64,000 bases of DNA from Rikenellaceae bacterium. Its GTDB lineage: Bacteria; Bacteroidota; Bacteroidia; Bacteroidales; Rikenellaceae. Made by a program: the position numbers and the translations under genes. The notes under the pieces are model-generated. The model was not told the origin of the DNA, did not search any database, and saw only the letters and a list, made by a program, of their open reading frames with translations. The stretch's first letter is position 1. Every line of letters begins with the position of its first letter. Below are positions 63,526 through 64,000 of this stretch, piece after piece. The DNA lies in NCBI GenBank assembly GCA_017936385.1, contig JAGBFQ010000032.1:41562-105561 (forward strand), in the 5' to 3' direction.

Positions 63526-64000
63526 TTAGAATTCATATCCAACAATACTGCTTGCATATTTTTTCCAATACTCGGCACTCTTATATGCTCCAACAGACTC
63601 ATTGGGAACGTAAATCTTGCGATTCGAAGCATTTCCATCAAATATACGACATGAATGTGTGTCGTCAAAAATTGAAGGTGGCGTTGTTGCTTTGCAATAT
63701 ACACTTGTCAGCGAGGTGCAACCATAGAATGCATAATTCATAATCAGCGTAACATTCTTGGGAATGGTGATGCTGGTAAGAGAGGTACATTCTTCGAATG
63801 CAGACCATCCAATTTTCGTAACATTCTCGGGAATGGTGATGTTGGTAAGAGAGGTGCATTTTTCGAATGTATTCATTCCAATTTCCGTAACATTCTCGGG
63901 AATGGTGATGCTGGTAAGAGAGGTGCAACCAGAGAATGCAGACCATCCAATTTCCGTAACATTCTCGGGAATAGTGATACTGGTAAGAGAGGTACAACCA
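63526..64000 (-). CDS. BspA-like leucine-rich repeat protein (3' part, truncated by window edge)
   Basis: The C-terminal 157 residues of a surface protein open to the right edge, so its start and signal peptide lie outside. About four 23-residue LRR_5 repeats are seen with the pattern CTSLTSITIPENVTEIGWSA. A last repeat leads to the family's usual end region: KATTPPSIFDD then NASNRKIYVPNESVGAYKSA and SIVGYEF. The ATG at 63876 is internal, because the repeat frame continues upstream of it. BspA-like proteins bind host proteins such as fibrinogen and fibronectin in related bacteria; here that is only inferred. Confidence 0.9.
   Translation of the reverse strand, partial: GCTSLTSITIPENVTEIGWSAFSGCTSLTSITIPENVTEIGMNTFEKCTSLTNITIPENVTKIGWSAFEECTSLTSITIPKNVTLIMNYAFYGCTSLTSVYCKATTPPSIFDDTHSCRIFDGNASNRKIYVPNESVGAYKSAEYWKKYASSIVGYEF
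63760..64000 (-). repeat. 69-base tandem repeats coding leucine-rich repeats
   Basis: The plus-strand phrase starting GGGAAT recurs at 63760, 63829, 63898 and 63967, exactly 69 bases apart, with few changes. The array runs off the window. It codes the 23-residue LRR unit and is not a CRISPR array. Confidence 0.92.

Noticed and set aside
63760..64000. Regularly spaced repeats resembling a CRISPR array
   Set aside because: The whole 69-base unit is repeated with no unique spacers, and it translates into leucine-rich repeats.

Overview
The window looks like a chromosomal segment of an anaerobic gut-type Bacteroidales, most probably Rikenellaceae (Alistipes-like). Direct support: many promoters of the Bacteroidetes type (TAnnTTTG at -7 with a TTTG-like -33 box about 19-23 bases upstream), fimbrillin, DUF4493 and PCMD surface lipoproteins, a BspA-like leucine-rich repeat protein, GldE next to a phosphopantetheinyl transferase, a PG0541-type gene at the end of an RND operon, and a large pyruvate:ferredoxin oxidoreductase. 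The genus is an inference. No rRNA, tRNA, CRISPR array, transposase or prophage was seen.

Layout. 0-4 kb: 3' part of ftsZ, gldE, a phosphopantetheinyl transferase, and a convergent MATE exporter. 4-8 kb: a two-gene operon of DUF3857 proteins, one with a complete transglutaminase triad and one in which the triad is replaced. 8-11 kb: a sodium:solute symporter, yqeY, a BASS-type transporter, then a 120-base inverted-repeat element. 11-13.6 kb: a paired M16 peptidase operon (one active, one without the zinc motif). 13.7-17.3 kb: nifJ. 17.4-21.5 kb: trxA and dnaE on the minus strand. 21.6-24.7 kb: DUF2007 gene, priA, comF. 24.8-31.4 kb: TetR-TolC-adaptor-RND-PG0541 efflux operon. 31.6-40.4 kb: housekeeping genes (eno, ferritin, apbE, rpsO, pnp, an OmpA/TPR-like lipoprotein, fabH).

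40.7-54.3 kb is the accessory heart of the window: ten co-directional genes behind one good promoter. They encode four DUF4493 lipoproteins (one fused to a PCMD domain), a second PCMD lipoprotein, an outer-membrane barrel-like protein with a Thr/Ala-rich stalk, three large fimbrillin-family lipoproteins and a 48-residue small protein. Eight have lipoprotein signal peptides, most with acidic residues just after the lipobox Cys, so the locus probably builds a multi-subunit surface structure. Two of the fimbrillins have AT-rich 3' ends, and the two PCMD modules are close paralogues on unrelated N-terminal parts, which points to modular exchange.

54.4-64 kb: a GlsB-like N-acyltransferase overlapping a DUF3472 lipoprotein gene, pdxB, clpB, a 59-residue rubredoxin, a small membrane protein, mscS, a DedA protein, and the 3' end of a BspA-like repeat protein that runs off the right edge. 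Most convergent gene pairs are separated by clear hairpin terminators. All functions are read from motifs recalled by eye; no database search was run.
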